The notes beneath the pieces were generated by a model, which did no database searches, was not told the origin of the DNA, and worked only from the letters and a program-made list of their open reading frames with translations. Positions 24,376 through 37,400 of a DNA stretch of 64,000 bases are shown here, in pieces (the first letter of the stretch is position 1; the number at the start of each line of letters is the position of its first letter). This DNA comes from Nageia nagi. Lineage: Eukaryota; Pinophyta. The position numbers were made by a program, and so were the translations under genes. The DNA is taken from NCBI GenBank assembly GCA_050084985.1, contig JBITNC010000001.1:31310001-31374000 (forward strand), given 5' to 3'.

Positions 24376-25273
24376 TGATGATATTTAACTAAATGGATAC
24401 CAACTATAAAATTACACCCTTCAAAATATATATTAAGGCACTCCCACTCATGGATGAAATTTTCACTAATGCAGGCAAAACATAAACAAGATAAGTAGTC
24501 ATAGGATGCAAACAACAAATAAGACCTATGCTAAAGCATGAAAATAATGGGATACAAGCACAGGGGGGCTCCCACTCTAAGATCCCATCACATATAATAC
24601 ATGTTTTACATGCTTTGATTATAACTAGTATCTTGCAAACTTGTTAGCAATACCAATTGGTGGGCCAATTAAATAGCCAATTGATTGGTCATAATGATAC
24701 CCAAATAGTTTTTAAAAAGATGTATAAAATGCCAAAAATAAAATAATATTATTACAATCCAAATTCAAAATATTGGAAATGGATTGCTTCCACCTAGTTA
24801 TAGGGCTTAAATTGCACACAAGATGATAAAAATAGATCTAAGCCTAGTTAATAGACTCAAACCCTAAAATAAGACCAACTAGTACCCTTAGCCTCAATTC
24901 AAAAATAGACTAGTCTACTAAAACTAGGCTGAAAACCAATCTACAAATGATCATTGAAGGTCCAACTAGTGAGATGCAAAGTGGTTGATAGGTTAACTAA
25001 TTTGTAAAAGGCTAGCTTAGCTCTGCAAGTTGGTCTACACAAAATCAACTAGCAATTGGGTAGGAATGGGGATTCCAAAACTTCAAAATCCAATTTTCCT
25101 AATCTCCAATATGATTCCCTAAAAGAATCAACACATTTCAATGATAAGAAATTATGGAAAACAATGAGAGAAAGGGTAAAAAAATACCCAACAAAGAGAT
25201 AAGGGTTTACAAAACTCCTCCAAGTTGAGCTCAATGGACCAAGGGAGATACCACCATGATCACCATCTTGTGA
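24376..25273 (-). other. G leader, proximal part
   Basis: Lies between the right end of A and the 5' LTR of G. On the minus strand an 82-codon open frame straddles the LTR boundary (25,297-25,049), but I see no family motif in it. No clear tRNA primer site is visible next to the LTR end. Confidence 0.5.
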
Positions 25274-26020
25274 TGCACCCAAAATGGTTGGTACCATCTA
25301 TAAAAGGAGAGAGGAGGACCAATGTTACAACACAAATTCTAGGGGAGGTTTATTTGTTATTAAGATGATGGAGGATGTATGCTAAACTTGCAAGAAGATA
25401 AATGTTAGTAGGGGCTTCAACACTCTAGTCCCTTAAGGTCCTAAAGTGTTCTCAAAGAGAGATTTTAAACCTCTTTGATAGAATGTAATCCCCCTATACC
25501 ATATTTAAATAGGTGATAGAAAATAGATAAATTCCTACAATGCAATTTGATTATCTCATGCTATGCTAAGACAATGATAAGATGATGAAAATAAGCTAAA
25601 CTACCATGAATCTAGCTTAGAAACTTGTTACATCTCACACAAATATATAAAAAGCAATAAACAAAGGATACAAGTGCTCCATTGCTCCAAGATAGCTCCA
25701 AAATGCTCTCCAATGCCTACAAGGATGATCAAAACATGTCAAAGGGGGTGCTAGAGGATGTTATGGCTTTGGGTCTTGCTCAAGGGTTTGGATGAGTGAG
25801 ATGAATAATGAGGATAAGAATGAGTTAAAGTGGGAAGAGAGGAAAAATGGATTTTAAATTTGGATTTATAATTCAAACATCAGATAGGTGGGCCAATTGA
25901 CCTAATTAGTACATTGATCATAAGCCCAATATATAAAGTCAAAAAAATTCTAAGATGGAGTGATGGGGAAAAAGCATCAAGATGCAATAAATAATTGAGG
26001 AAAAAAGTTGATTTTTGGGT
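25274..26020 (-). repeat. G 5' LTR
   Basis: Partner of 1,633-2,378 and almost identical in length. On the minus strand this is the upstream copy. D sequence resumes at 26,021, matching 58,525 onward in D's 3' LTR. Confidence 0.78.
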
Positions 26021-27285
26021 GATTAAAGGAAGAAAACAAAATACTAATTTTCATGTAGTGTTCAATTCTTACATCATCAATGCTTACTTACACTTATGAA
26101 AAAGGAAAGAATAAGGAAGTAATATACATTCCTAGGCCCTCACTTAGGTGATGTCAACATTCACCAAGTTAAGGCTTAGTTGTGGATAAATAAAGCCAAG
26201 GAGTAAAGCTATGATAAAATTGATATCAACATCCACCTTTTATCCAATTTAAAGCTTATTACCATTATTCCATACATAATGACATAAACTAAGATATTTG
26301 GGGCCCTAACCCCTATGAAATACTCTACTTACAAAGTATGTTAAGAGATGATGTTAACATATCAAAGTCTCAACTCCTAATAGTAATAAAAAAGAGATTT
26401 TTTTATATCTACTTAATAGAATAACTTCCCAATGATATACATAAGATAAATACATGCACAAAAGGTACAATTGTAACTCTAATATCTACCCTAATTTGAA
26501 GAAGGATGATTTACATAAAAATAATGTGGAGAGAGCATGGAAAGAGGATGAAGATACAAAGGTAATGGGTGAGATGAACTAAAGGATCTTATGAGAGATT
26601 GTATGTAAAGAATAGTTAGCACTTAAGTACATTATATATTTTCTAAGTCATAACATTTTCTTATCTTAAGAGTTAGGAGAAGTTTTCTTTTGTTGTAAGC
26701 TCATTTTCTAATTTATCCAATAGAAGTAGATTTGATAGATATTTTTATGCATGAGGTTTCTATAAACAAAGACTTCTATGATGCAATAATGATAAGATAT
26801 ATCATAGATGTATTACCTTAATAATGTTATTGAATCTTCTATTGGATATCAGTTATGAAATGTTTGGCCTTTCTGCAATGCTTTATCTTTGGTTATAGTT
26901 AAATGGTTAGGTCATATGATTATATGTGTTTCATGGATTCGAAGATAAATGATATAATGATTGTATCTATTAATGTTGTATCTAGTTAAAGTACATGGAA
27001 TAGGTAATACAATCAATGGGCTATTAATTTGGATATCCTTCTAGCTCTTTCACTTAAGGAACCTTTATCTAGTTAAGGAATTTCATTTTAATTCCTTTCC
27101 TACACTTTTATATTATCAATTTCTTTCCTATTCCCTATCCTTTGGTAAATTTTTGTAACATATATTCTCTTGTTTTGGAGACTCTAGCCCAATAGATAAG
27201 ACATTTGACCTTATCTAGTTAATGACTTGATTGAGTATGATTTAGGAGTGCATACATATTACACGATATTAATTAATAATATTAC
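26021..27285 (+). repeat. D 5' LTR, second part
   Basis: 26,021-26,775 aligns with 58,525-59,306: TTCTTACATCATC(A/C)ATGCTTA, CATTCACCAAGTTAAGGC, CAAGGAGTAAAGCTA, GTCATAACATTTTCTTATC and TGCATGA followed by TTTCTATAAA. The remaining 510 bp has no partner because D's 3' LTR is interrupted by E. The end is set by the PBS-like site at 27,291, so it is approximate. Total D LTR length would be about 1.5 kb. Confidence 0.65.
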
Positions 27286-27290
27286 TTTTT

Positions 27291-27310
27291 TTGGTATGCT
27301 TATTAAGACA
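27291..27310 (+). other. Primer-binding-site-like sequence of D
   Basis: TTGGTATGCTTATTAAGACA after a T-run resembles a decayed Athila/Tat PBS (TTGGCGCC, GTTGCC, GGGGA). It aligns with the PBS-like site of E (TTGGGCACTATTAAGGATA at 61,653). It lies where the D LTR should end. Confidence 0.4.
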
Positions 27311-27480
27311 TAACCCACCATTGATAAATATTTTAAGGTCTCAAAAGATCTTATTAGTGACTCTACATCAAATAAGGTTAATTATACTTATTTACAGTCA
27401 TTCTTTTAGAATAATTTTCTTTAAGAAAGAACCTATTATTATTTACAATTCCTTTTTAAATAATTAAGTGAGGCTCATAC

Positions 27481-27695
27481 TTACAAGATCTAAGACTAAA
27501 GAACCCAAATAACACCTTAAGTTATTAGAACTTAATCAATCTAGTAAAAGAGTTATTTCTATTAAGAAAACTAAATCCATGACTGGTATCCTAGCTTATA
27601 ACAATATTCCCATCCCTTAATTGCTTCCTTTTTTAACATTTTATTTTCAATGGAATAGTATTGGATCTTTGAATGTGCAAAATATAGCTCCTATT
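27481..27695 (+). pseudogene. D gag, first part (N-terminal)
   Basis: One frame gives TRSKTKEPK, then LLELNQSSKRVISIKKTKS and SIGSLNVQNIAPI, with two TAA codons at Gln-like positions. It ends exactly at a codon boundary (ATT, 27,693-27,695) where C is inserted. The basic, Ser/Thr-rich N-terminus followed by a Pro-rich part resembles the start of the B1 gag (LTRSSARNSLR). It continues in frame at 45,666. Confidence 0.62.
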
Positions 27696-28029
27696 TGTTA
27701 GTATACCATATCATAACATTTAATTAGGTTTAATTATGATTAGTAATTTTAATTACTAGCTTGTGTCTACTAGTGATGTGAACTATCATATTTTTGTAAG
27801 TCAAATTGCCATTTTGAATTAAATCACCAATTAGGATTAGGGTAGGACGTATATAAATATTCATATTGCTATTATTAAAGTATTTTATTTTGTTATGTAG
27901 TTGTTAAACTAAGTGCTTTATTCTATTTTTGATATTCTATATATTTTAAATCCATTAACTATTTCATATTTATAGTATTTTATTGTTATTTGGGATAAAA
28001 CCCCTTTTAGTTATGTTAGGTTCCTAATA
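27696..28029 (+). repeat. C 5' LTR, 334 bp
   Basis: Starts TGTTAGTATACCATAT and ends TTCCTAATA (from CTAACA). It matches 45,273-45,660 in TTTAATTA, CTAGTGATGT, AATTAAATCACCAATTAGGATTAGGG and CTATT followed by GGGATAAAA. It lacks about 54 bp present in the right LTR after the TATA box. A TATA box, TATATAAATA, lies at 27,850-27,859. Confidence 0.85.
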
Positions 28030-28031
28030 AG

Positions 28032-28043
28032 TGGTATTAGAGC
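28032..28043 (+). other. Primer-binding site of C (initiator tRNA-Met type)
   Basis: TGGTATTAGAGC, two bases after the LTR, matches the plant initiator-Met PBS TGGTATCAGAGC at 11 of 12 positions. The one difference is a C-to-T change. Confidence 0.92.
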
Positions 28044-28507
28044 ATCAATTTTGGCTACCTACGAGAAGTTCTTTGAGGTTGGATTGAGTTGAAAATATAG
28101 AAATTGTTCATTTTCCAACCTAAACTTTATCCAAATTTCTATAGATTGCAAGGTCACATTGAGTTAAAACCCTAGATTTTTTCCATTTTCTAACTAAAAA
28201 TTTGTCCAACTTTTTCCAAAATTTTGTGAAACCCCAAAACTTTCTCTCCTAAAATAGCAATTCTAGAATAGGAAAAAACTTTTGGGGCTAATATCTACCA
28301 AATCATGAGGAATTAACAAATTTTGAGAGTTCTCATTCATTACCTTTTGTAATGAACTTTTTAGAAAAAAGAGTATAAACTTTTAGAAATCATCATTTTG
28401 ATATCTATCCCATCATGATTATTTTTTCATGCTTATCATTTTGATATATAACACCTATACCCTTTTTAGGCTCCAAAAATAACAATTTCTAAAAATAGTA
28501 ATTTTCA

Positions 28508-31500
28508 ATGGCTGATAGTAGTAGTTCTCAAGACTTCGATAAATTATTCAAAAAAGTGGATGCAATCATTGAATTTTTACAAAAGATAGATCTCAAGAAA
28601 ATCCTTAATGGGCTAACTCATGCGATGACCATAATGAATGCCAAATGAGATGCTCTTAACAAGAACATGACCATAGTTAATCAAGTACATTCCAATATAA
28701 GTTTCCAATAAGGTTTGGATTCTTAGCAATCAATTGGGAAATCAAAAAAGATACATTAAATGCCTCCATAAGCTTTTGTTTCTCCAAGAATAATAAAGCT
28801 CAAATTTCCAAAATTTGGGGGTGATGATCAAAATGGGTGGGTCTATAAGGTTGATAATTATTTTTCATTAAACCAAATTTTGAAAGGGTAGAAGGTCAAC
28901 ATTGCATCATTTCATCTCAAATAGGAAGCCATCCAATGATACTACTAGTTTAAAAAAATAAATGATGCTCCTTATTGGGGTGATTTAATAAAAAATATGT
29001 TGGTTAGATTTGGCCCAAGTGAATTTGAATACTTTATGAAAGATCTTACCAAATTGTGATAGACTACATTAGTAAAAGAGTATCATACTTAGTTTGAAAA
29101 GCTTACAAATCATACTAAAGGATTGGATGAATGATTTTTTAAAAGTTATTTTGTCAATGGATTGAAAGACGTAATTAGAGTAGAGGGAAGATGTTCAACC
29201 CACACTCAATGATAGAGGCTATTACATAAGTGAAGCTTATGAAAGATAAATCCAATGTACAATGATGTTAAGTGAAATAACCATTTTTGAAACCATAGAA
29301 CCATTAGGCTACCCCCAAGCCTACTAGGTCATTGATAATCAAACAACTCAACATTGAGGAAATGAAGGAACATAGGTAAAAGGGTATTTTTTAGAACTAT
29401 GATGAAAATTACAACCTCTATCATTAATGCACCACATAAAAATTATATTTACTAAATGCTAATGCTTCTAAAGATTCAACAAATGAAGAGGATGAAGTAA
29501 CACTCAAGGAAGAAGAAAAGAAACCTAATAACACTAAGGATGATGTATCAAACATTTATTACAATGCCCTTTAAGTAATTTACTCTCCATAAATGATGAA
29601 ATATCATGGATACATTAAAACATAATCTCTCATTATGTTAATTGATTCAGGAAGTACCCATAATTTTATTGACCCATGGGTGGCTAAACAAGCCAATTAT
29701 TTCACATACCCCCATAATAACTTTGATGTAATCATTGAAAAATGAAGATAAAATTGCTTGTAAGGGAAATTAATAAAATGTTAAACTCACCATGGGTGAT
29801 TATCAGATGCATAGTGATTTGTATGTCCTTCTCTTGGGAGGATGTTATGTGGTGCTTGGAGTCCAATTGTTGTGAACATTTGGGCCTATTTTATGGGATT
29901 TTGCTCAATTATAGATGAATTTCATAGTTATATAAGGTACATACATTCTCAAGGGATTACATGTCAAACCTTATCAGATTATTAGTTCCCATTACATGGA
30001 GAATCTTATTCAAAAATGCAAAAAAGTAATAATAGTACAACTTTTCTTAATTTAGCTAATCGCACAAGAAGGTGATTAGTTGGAAGAGCTACAATAACTC
30101 TTGAAATATCATGCAATAGTTTTTGAAGAATCCAAGGGCTTAGCACCAAATTTCACTCATGACCATGTCATATAGCTTAATCCTATAAGTTAACCACCCA
30201 AAATTTGACCCTACCATTATCCATGCCTATTGAAGAATGAAATTGAACAATTGGAGCAAGTTGTGTTGGAGGTAAAAATCATTCAACCAAGTCTTAGTCC
30301 TTACTATTTTATTATTTTTCTAGTACAAAAGAAGGATGGATCTTGGTGCATATGCATTGAATTTTGAGCCCTAAACATAATCATGGTAAAAGATAACTTT
30401 CCTATTCTTATCATTGATGAATTTCTAGATGAATTACATGATGCCAAATTCTTTTCCAAATTGGATTTATGGTTGGGCTATCATCAAATTTGGATTCATA
30501 AAGAGAACATTCCAAAAATAACCTTTCATACAAATGAAGGTCATTATGAATTGTTGGTGATACCATTTGGTCTTACCAATGCTCCTTCTACCTTCCAAAG
30601 ATTGATGAATTAGGTATTTCATCCCTACCTTTGAAAATTTATTTTGATTTTCTTTGATGATATTTTGATCTAGAATAAAAATTTGGAGGAAAATCTATCC
30701 CACTTAGACTAAACTTTTCAAATCCTCCAAGATAATCAATTGTATGAAAAGCATTTAAAATATTCTTTTATACAACATAAGATTGAATATCTTTGTAATA
30801 TCAGTTTAGAGGAAGATTTAAAGGTAGATCCTTAAAATATTGCAGATATGAAGAGTTTGCCTCTACTTAAATCCCTCAAGGAGTTACATGTATTCCTAAG
30901 ATATGTTTGCCACCTTAATTTTGATATTACCTAATTTTTCTAAGATATTCATCATTGAGAGTGATTCTTTGGGAGTAGGTATTGGTGCAGTTCTAATGCA
31001 AGAGGATATACCCTTATCTTTCACTAGCAAGGTACTGTTAGGTTATAATTTGGTCAAGTCATTATATGAAAAAGACATGATGGCCACTATTCATGTTGTT
31101 CAAAGGTGATTACTATATATCATTAGTTAATATTTCATCATGCACATAGATCACCATAGTTTGAAGTATTTTATGGAGCAAAACATTTTGACCTAGAGAA
31201 ACAAAATTGGATGACTAAATTATTGGGGTATGACTATGATATAATGTATCAAAAAGGTGAGAAAGTATGGTTATTGAAGCCTTGTCATATAAATTTTAGG
31301 AACCAACAACATTTCAAGTAATTTCCTCATTGATTCCTAGTTGGATAGAGTAGGTTAAATAAGAATGGCCACAATATGACAATACTTAGATATTAATAAA
31401 CCAAATTTAGGCTGATCCTACTAGACATCCAAATTTCTCTTAGTAGGATGGAATATTAATATTCAATGTTCACATTGCACTATCTTCCACATCTACATGT

Positions 31501-32771
31501 TGAAAGATTATACTTAAGGAGCTACATGCCACACTAGTAGTAAGATATTTAGTGTTCCTCAAGACTTACAAAAGAGTGACTCAATATTTTTACTATGTAG
31601 GCATGAAATAAGATATTAAGAAACTTTTTATTGAATGTGATGTTTGTTAATACAAGAAGAGAGAGATCATTGGCACTCTAAGAATACTCCAACCTCTTCC
31701 CATTTCTACTTGCACTTGGATTGAAATTTCAATGGATTTCATTGAAGGTATTTTGAGGTCTCATGGAAAATATATTATTATGGTGGTGGTTGATAGGTTC
31801 AAATATGCATACTTTAATTTCCTATCTCATCCATTCAAAGCTATTAATATGGTCCAAATTTTTATTGATAATATTTTCAAACTACATGGTATGTGACCAT
31901 CTACTATAGTAAACAATCAAGACCCAACCTTTACTAATAACATTTGGAATAAATTATTCAAGCTTCAAGGAACCCAAATCAATATGAGTTATACATATCA
32001 CCCTAGATTCATGGCTAGACTAAAATTGTTAATAAGTTTCTAGAGAATTATTTACCTTATTTCTCTTCTACACAACCAATTCATTGGGTTAAATGGATAC
32101 CCTTAGAAGAATGGTAGTATAACACTTCATATCACACTATTATCAAAATGATCCCTTATGAAGCATTATATGGGTAAGCACCACCCATTGTATCCCTTTT
32201 ATATTCCAATAAGTACAAATGTTTAGGTTGTACACATAATTGAACACTTAAGTAGATATCCTTTTTATTCTTTAGGAAAACTTGTAGACTGCTCAACATT
32301 GCATGAAACAACAAGTGGATTGGCAATGAGTAGAGAGGGAATTCTAAGAAGGGGATATGGTATTTCTATTATTTAAACCATATTATTAAAATATATCAAG
32401 ATCAAAAGATATCAAAAATTATCTTTGAAATTTATGGGCCTTACAAAATTCTCCAATGTATTAGACTTGCTACATACAAGTTGGAGGTACCAGCATCTTC
32501 TAAGGTCCATCAAGACTTTTATGTTTCATGCCCTAAAATAATGTTGGATCATATGTTTAGGATCATAAAACTTTACTATAATTCATAAATGAAGGTACCA
32601 TAAAGATGGAATTTAAAGCAATTTTATAATTATGTACTCATTAGCTTCATAATCATACCATCACTAAAGTCCTTATCTAGTGGTATGGCTTAGCAACTAA
32701 GGATGCAACTTGGGAGAAAATGCATCAACTTTAGTAGGAGTTTCCAAATTTTTAGATTTGAGGATTATTTA
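28508..32771 (+). pseudogene. Gag-pol pseudogene of chromovirus C
   Basis: Starts MADSSSSQDFDKLFKKVD. Gag block: LKFPKFGGDDQNGWVYKVDN (about 28,800-28,860). Protease: MLIDSGSTHNFIDPW (about 29,636-29,680), with the DSG triad intact. RT at 30,250-30,880: the best-preserved part is 76 codons at 30,383-30,613 ([14 protein letters not shown], then [13 protein letters not shown]), followed by the catalytic box FFDDIL. RNase H is at 30,900-31,290. Integrase at 31,490-32,330 has a zinc-finger-like segment (about 31,520-31,665), MDFIEGILRSHGKYIIMVVV and IVNNQDPTF, where relatives have SDRDP: the catalytic Asp is now Asn. The C-terminus (WYGLATKDATWE, about 32,680-32,715) is chromodomain-like. Numerous stops and frameshifts occur. 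Confidence 0.87.
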
Positions 32772-32892
32772 GCAAGCGTAGATAGGCCTGATAGCCTCAT
32801 TTGGTGGGCTATCAATTAAATCCTTCAAGATTATAAGGTTCTTTTAACCTTATTAAGAACTTTGCTATTAACTAGTTAATATTTTAGACCTT

Positions 32893-34300
32893 AGCACCTC
32901 CAAGATGTAGGCTAACTAGAAGTAGTGCAAGAAATTCCCTTAGATAGCCTAGATTTCAAGAGCTATCAATTCCTTATAGGAGGACTAGGTGAAATATTTC
33001 TCAAGTTGTGTCTCCTTTGGTACCCTTAAGGGCAATCCCACTATCAATTGTATTTAACTCAATCTCTGAAAATCCTTCATCTCCTACCCATTCTCCAAGT
33101 ATGGCTCAACCATCAAATTTTCTTACCTATAATAATAGCCATCCTTTGGTTACTTCACCTCCTATACATCAAGTAGCTTTCAAAGTTATGCCTAAGTATG
33201 ATGGCTTTGAAAATATGCCATATGAATATTGTTAAGATGTATCTTTGTTGGCTTGAAACTTTGATATTACTGATGAAACCATGATGAATAGGTTAATATC
33301 ACACTCCGTTGAAGGTAAAGTAGCTGAGTGGTTCAAAACTCTTACCCCCAATTTATAAATTCATGGGGAGAGTTATGTCAAGATTTAATTAAAATATTTA
33401 CTACATATGGTGATAATAACATGTTTCTTAGTCTCATAGCATGTATCAAAACATATCTTCATGAATCCATTGATGATTTCAATATCACATTTGAAAGAAC
33501 ATAGAAGTCCATACTAGCAAGGATCAAATCAAAAAATGCATAAGCTCTAGTGTATTACAAGAAAGATTTTCTTCCTAGCCTCAATATGCTTATTGTTATA
33601 TTAGGAGATACATTCCCACATATTTGCTAATAGCAAAAATTAAAAAACATAACTTGGTTTCCTTTGGTAAAATGCAACTAGAATAATCATGTCTTTATTT
33701 TTGAATTTTCCTCCTAAATAGGCTCCATAAATAGGTCATCCTATATTTATAGCCTTACCACCTCCTCCTAAACCTATTATCCAAAATTAGTTACCAACAT
33801 TACCCACTCTTGCATCCATAAGTACTGATACTAAACTTAAATCTCAAGAAGAGGAAAGAATAAGGTAGTTGGAGGTAACTATTAGGAATCTAACCAAAAG
33901 CTCACATTGTAAAAAAGGTAGAATCATGGTTTTAATTCTAGAAGATATGATAATTAGTATCAACCAAGATTTTAGCCCAAGGTTAACCAGCTAGAATAGA
34001 CAAATCCTCCTAAAATAATTAAAAATTTTGTTATGACTAATTCTATAGATAGTGCTACTTTGGGCATTATAAAATGATGTCCACCATGTTCAGCTCCTCA
34101 TTTTTGTAGATTAATGTGTGATGTATCAACATCAGTACTTGGGATTACATTCTAACTAGATGGTGGAACTTGCATCAAATCCTACTATTGATCTCATAAT
34201 GGTGAACTTTTGGCTTCTAGGATATGTTGGAGGAAAAGCAAATTGTGTTGAAACTAGAACAACTTATTTAGCAGTTCCATAATAACCTCAAGCCACTTAA
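32893..34300 (+). pseudogene. Gag pseudogene of B1
   Basis: The N-terminal basic segment, LTRSSARNSLR and later FQELSIPYRRTR, leads into an open frame at 33,008-33,235 rich in Pro and Ser that ends VMPKYDGFENMPYEY. Then come FDITDETMMNRLISHSVEGK and VAEWFKTLTPN (about 33,260-33,355), followed by the MFLSLIACIKTYLHESIDDF block (about 33,420-33,480). That order, target F/Y-D-G, then GKxxxWF, then the xxxExxxDF region, is the plant gag domain. The C-terminal part is Gln/Pro-rich. No zinc knuckle is clear. One or more frame changes occur after 33,360. Confidence 0.75.
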
Positions 34301-34494
34301 TAATATCGATCATCCACTCAATTAAAATATAAACCTAAGAAATTTAAGGCTCCCTTAGCTCAACCTCAAAACCAACAACATCAAGTTCCATTTAATTTAG
34401 GTACTATTCCATTAAATTTGGGTACTAATACCTTAGGTGAAATAAACCTTGCTATAACTAAAAGGAAGTCCCAAAGAATGAAAGACCCAGTACA

Positions 34495-37400
34495 TTGAGA
34501 TATCCTTTCATTATTAATTATCATAAAGAAAAGACTACTCAATATTTTATAACACATCAACAAGTAGAACCAAATAAGTTCATCCCATATGTTCCATATA
34601 ATATTATGGAAGAATTAAACAAAACTCCTTCTAAGATGACTATGTTTTATGCATTAAAGATACCAAGTCAATTAGATCTTTTGCAAGAAACTTTGAAGTT
34701 AAGAAATAGTAAAATAAGGGCTAATGAAGAGAATCCTATATATGCAATATCTAAAGTTGTTCCTCCAACTCCAATAGGTATAACAAGACCCCCACCTTTC
34801 TATTTATCTCTAAGACTAGAAGGTTGGGTAGTGAACAATTGTATGATTGATATTGCAGCTGAAATAACTATGATCCCTAAAACTATTATAGATGAAATAA
34901 AGCTATATATTACAAGATGTATTTATGGTGTAATACAATTAGATTCTTCCTTAATATATGTATTTGGTAGTGTTAAAGGAGTTCAAATAACTTTGAATGC
35001 CTTCCCTAATATTTGTGTTGTCCAAGATGTTATTGTAGTTGATCTTCCACCTTTATTTAGGATACATCTTTTCAAAGAATTTACTACTAAATTAAGAGGA
35101 TACCTAGCCTTAGATCATAATCATCTTCTTCTTCATTTCCAAAATAAATAGGTAAAATTTTTGAATTAAGGCACCAAAATTATTCATTTCAAAAGATCAC
35201 TGAATAAAACTATATGAATGATCCACAACCAGTGGAAGTATTTAAAAGTGATACACTAAGGGAATCACTATTAATAACTAAATTTATTTCAGTAAATGAT
35301 CTAAATTATTAGGTCATAGATGTTGGCATGGGAAATTATTATTTATATGAGAAAAATCAACTAATGTTAGTCACTGTTGATAAAGAACATGAGATATGGA
35401 TAATGTATTTTGATGGTTCCCAATGTATACATGGATGTGGAGCTATAGTGGCCTTCAAATCTCTAAGGGAACTACCAAAAGATTCTCCTTCCAATTCGTA
35501 TGAACTTGTACAAATAATGTTATTGAGTATGAACCCCTTTATTTAGGGTTATCTAAAGTAATCAATATAGGCATCAGATGCTTAATTATCCATGGTGATT
35601 TAGAATTGGTCATTAAGTAGGTCAAAAATTTGATCAATACAAAACATCATTATCTAAAGAACTATAGGAATAGAGTGTGGGATTTATTGGAGTCATTTTT
35701 GGCTATTAATTTTATATCCATTCCTAAAAGGCACAACCAAATAATTGATGCACTTACTGGAAGAGGTGCACGTTATAATCCTACTCATTATAAAAGAGGA
35801 GCTCTTGGAGTTAAAGTTAAGTGTAGGCCTTTAGTACATGATACTATAAACTTTTGGAAAGTATTCCACTCTGATGAGCATATTGTGAACTTCCTCATGG
35901 ATGAAGTAGTAGCTCACACTTTTGGTACTTAGGAAATACTTGATTATTTTCAAGAATTAGATGTCATTCAACTTAGAAAAAATGTTATACCAAAAGGATT
36001 GCTCTCTTTTGAAAGACTATTTGATTAAGAAGATGTCCTAAAGGCTAAGTCTTTGATCATCCTATAGGAGAATTATGTTGATCTAGAAGTAGAACTCAAG
36101 AAGTATATAAAAATTGGTTCAAAGTGTTCTAATATGGAAAATGTTGTTATGTCTAAAATTTATCATAAGTTTTCTCAAGTAATTATCTAAACTTATGATG
36201 ATCTAAAGACATATGACAAAAATGTCATCCAACACATAATTGAACTTGAACTAGATGTCAAACCATACAAGAAAGAATAAAGACTAGTCAACCCATAAAT
36301 AGAGGAAGCTATGAAACAAGAGTTAATCAAGCTTCTTGATTCAAAAATTATTTATCCTATCAAGCATTCTTCTTTGGTTGCAAATCTAGTTCCTCTTAGA
36401 AAGAAAAGTGGAGAAATCAGACTTTATGCTAATTTATAAAATTTAAATAAAGTGTCTTTTAAATATAATTATCCTCTCCCTCCTATGGAATAGATCCTAC
36501 ATACAATAGTTGGAGCTTTTTATTTTTCAATGATTGATGGTTACTCAGGATTTAACTAGATTTGGGTGAAAGATGAAGATCAATTCAAAACTATATTTAC
36601 AACTAAATGGGGGACATTTGCTTTTCAAAGAATGCCATTTGGTCTTTCTAATGCAAGAGCTACCTTTCAAAGAGCCATATCTCATGCATTTGGTGACCTA
36701 ATAAATAAGATTATATTAATCTATCTAGATGGTATCATAGTCTTCTCTAGAAGTAGAAGTGATCACCTGGAACATCTAAGACTAGTTTTTGAAAAATGCA
36801 TGAAATTTAGCATTTCAATAAATCTTAAAAAATCAATTTTTATGGTCAACCAAAGAAAATTACTTGGCCACATTGTCTCAAAAGAGGGACTAGCAATTGA
36901 TCTAGATAGAGTAAAAGCTATAGAAGCATTGCCACTCCCCTCTAACAAGAAGGCCTTATAGTCATTCTTTTATCAAATCAATTTTGTTAGAAAAGTTATC
37001 AATAAATTTTCAAAGATTATATCCCTAATCACTTCAATGCTAAAGAAAGATGTTGTATTTTCTTGGTTATATGAAGTAAAAGTTGCCTTCAAAGAAAAAA
37101 AAAGGCTATAATAGAAGCTTGTATGCTTAAAAATCTTGATATATCAAAAGATTTCATCATGTATGCACATGGAGTAGATAGGAGCATTGCTGCATTTCTA
37201 GCATAAAAGGATAACAATAATGAAGAACATCCAATTACCTTTCATAGTTAAACACTACATTAATACCAGCATAGGTACTCATTTATTGAAAAGTAAGTGT
37301 TTTCCATAATGAAGGGGATTAAAAAATTCATGCATTATGTCTCCCATACTAGAATCCTTGTATTTACTATCCATCTAGATGTAAGAAATTATATTATACA

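Larger units (their letters stand above)
1633..26020 (-). mobile_element. Element G: gag-only LTR retrotransposon split by A
   Basis: G has two direct LTRs of equal length (1,633-2,378, 746 bp, and 25,274-26,020, 747 bp) around a leader, one gag-like ORF and a repeat-rich 3' region, all read on the minus strand. Removing A leaves about 7.5 kb. I found no protease, RT, RNase H or integrase motif in the remaining 6 kb. It therefore resembles the non-autonomous TR-GAG type of plant elements. LTR ends carry a short inverted match (TGCACCCAAAA at one end, TTTTTGGGT at the other). Flanks are TATTA (1,628-1,632) and GATTA (26,021-26,025), a 4/5 match and possible target duplication. The exact LTR end next to GGGT is uncertain. 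Confidence 0.72.

Noticed and set aside
26776-27285. A separate unknown element between D's LTR match and its PBS
   Set aside because: More simply the rest of D's 5' LTR, whose partner is missing because E interrupts the 3' LTR. No terminal repeats or target duplication were seen.
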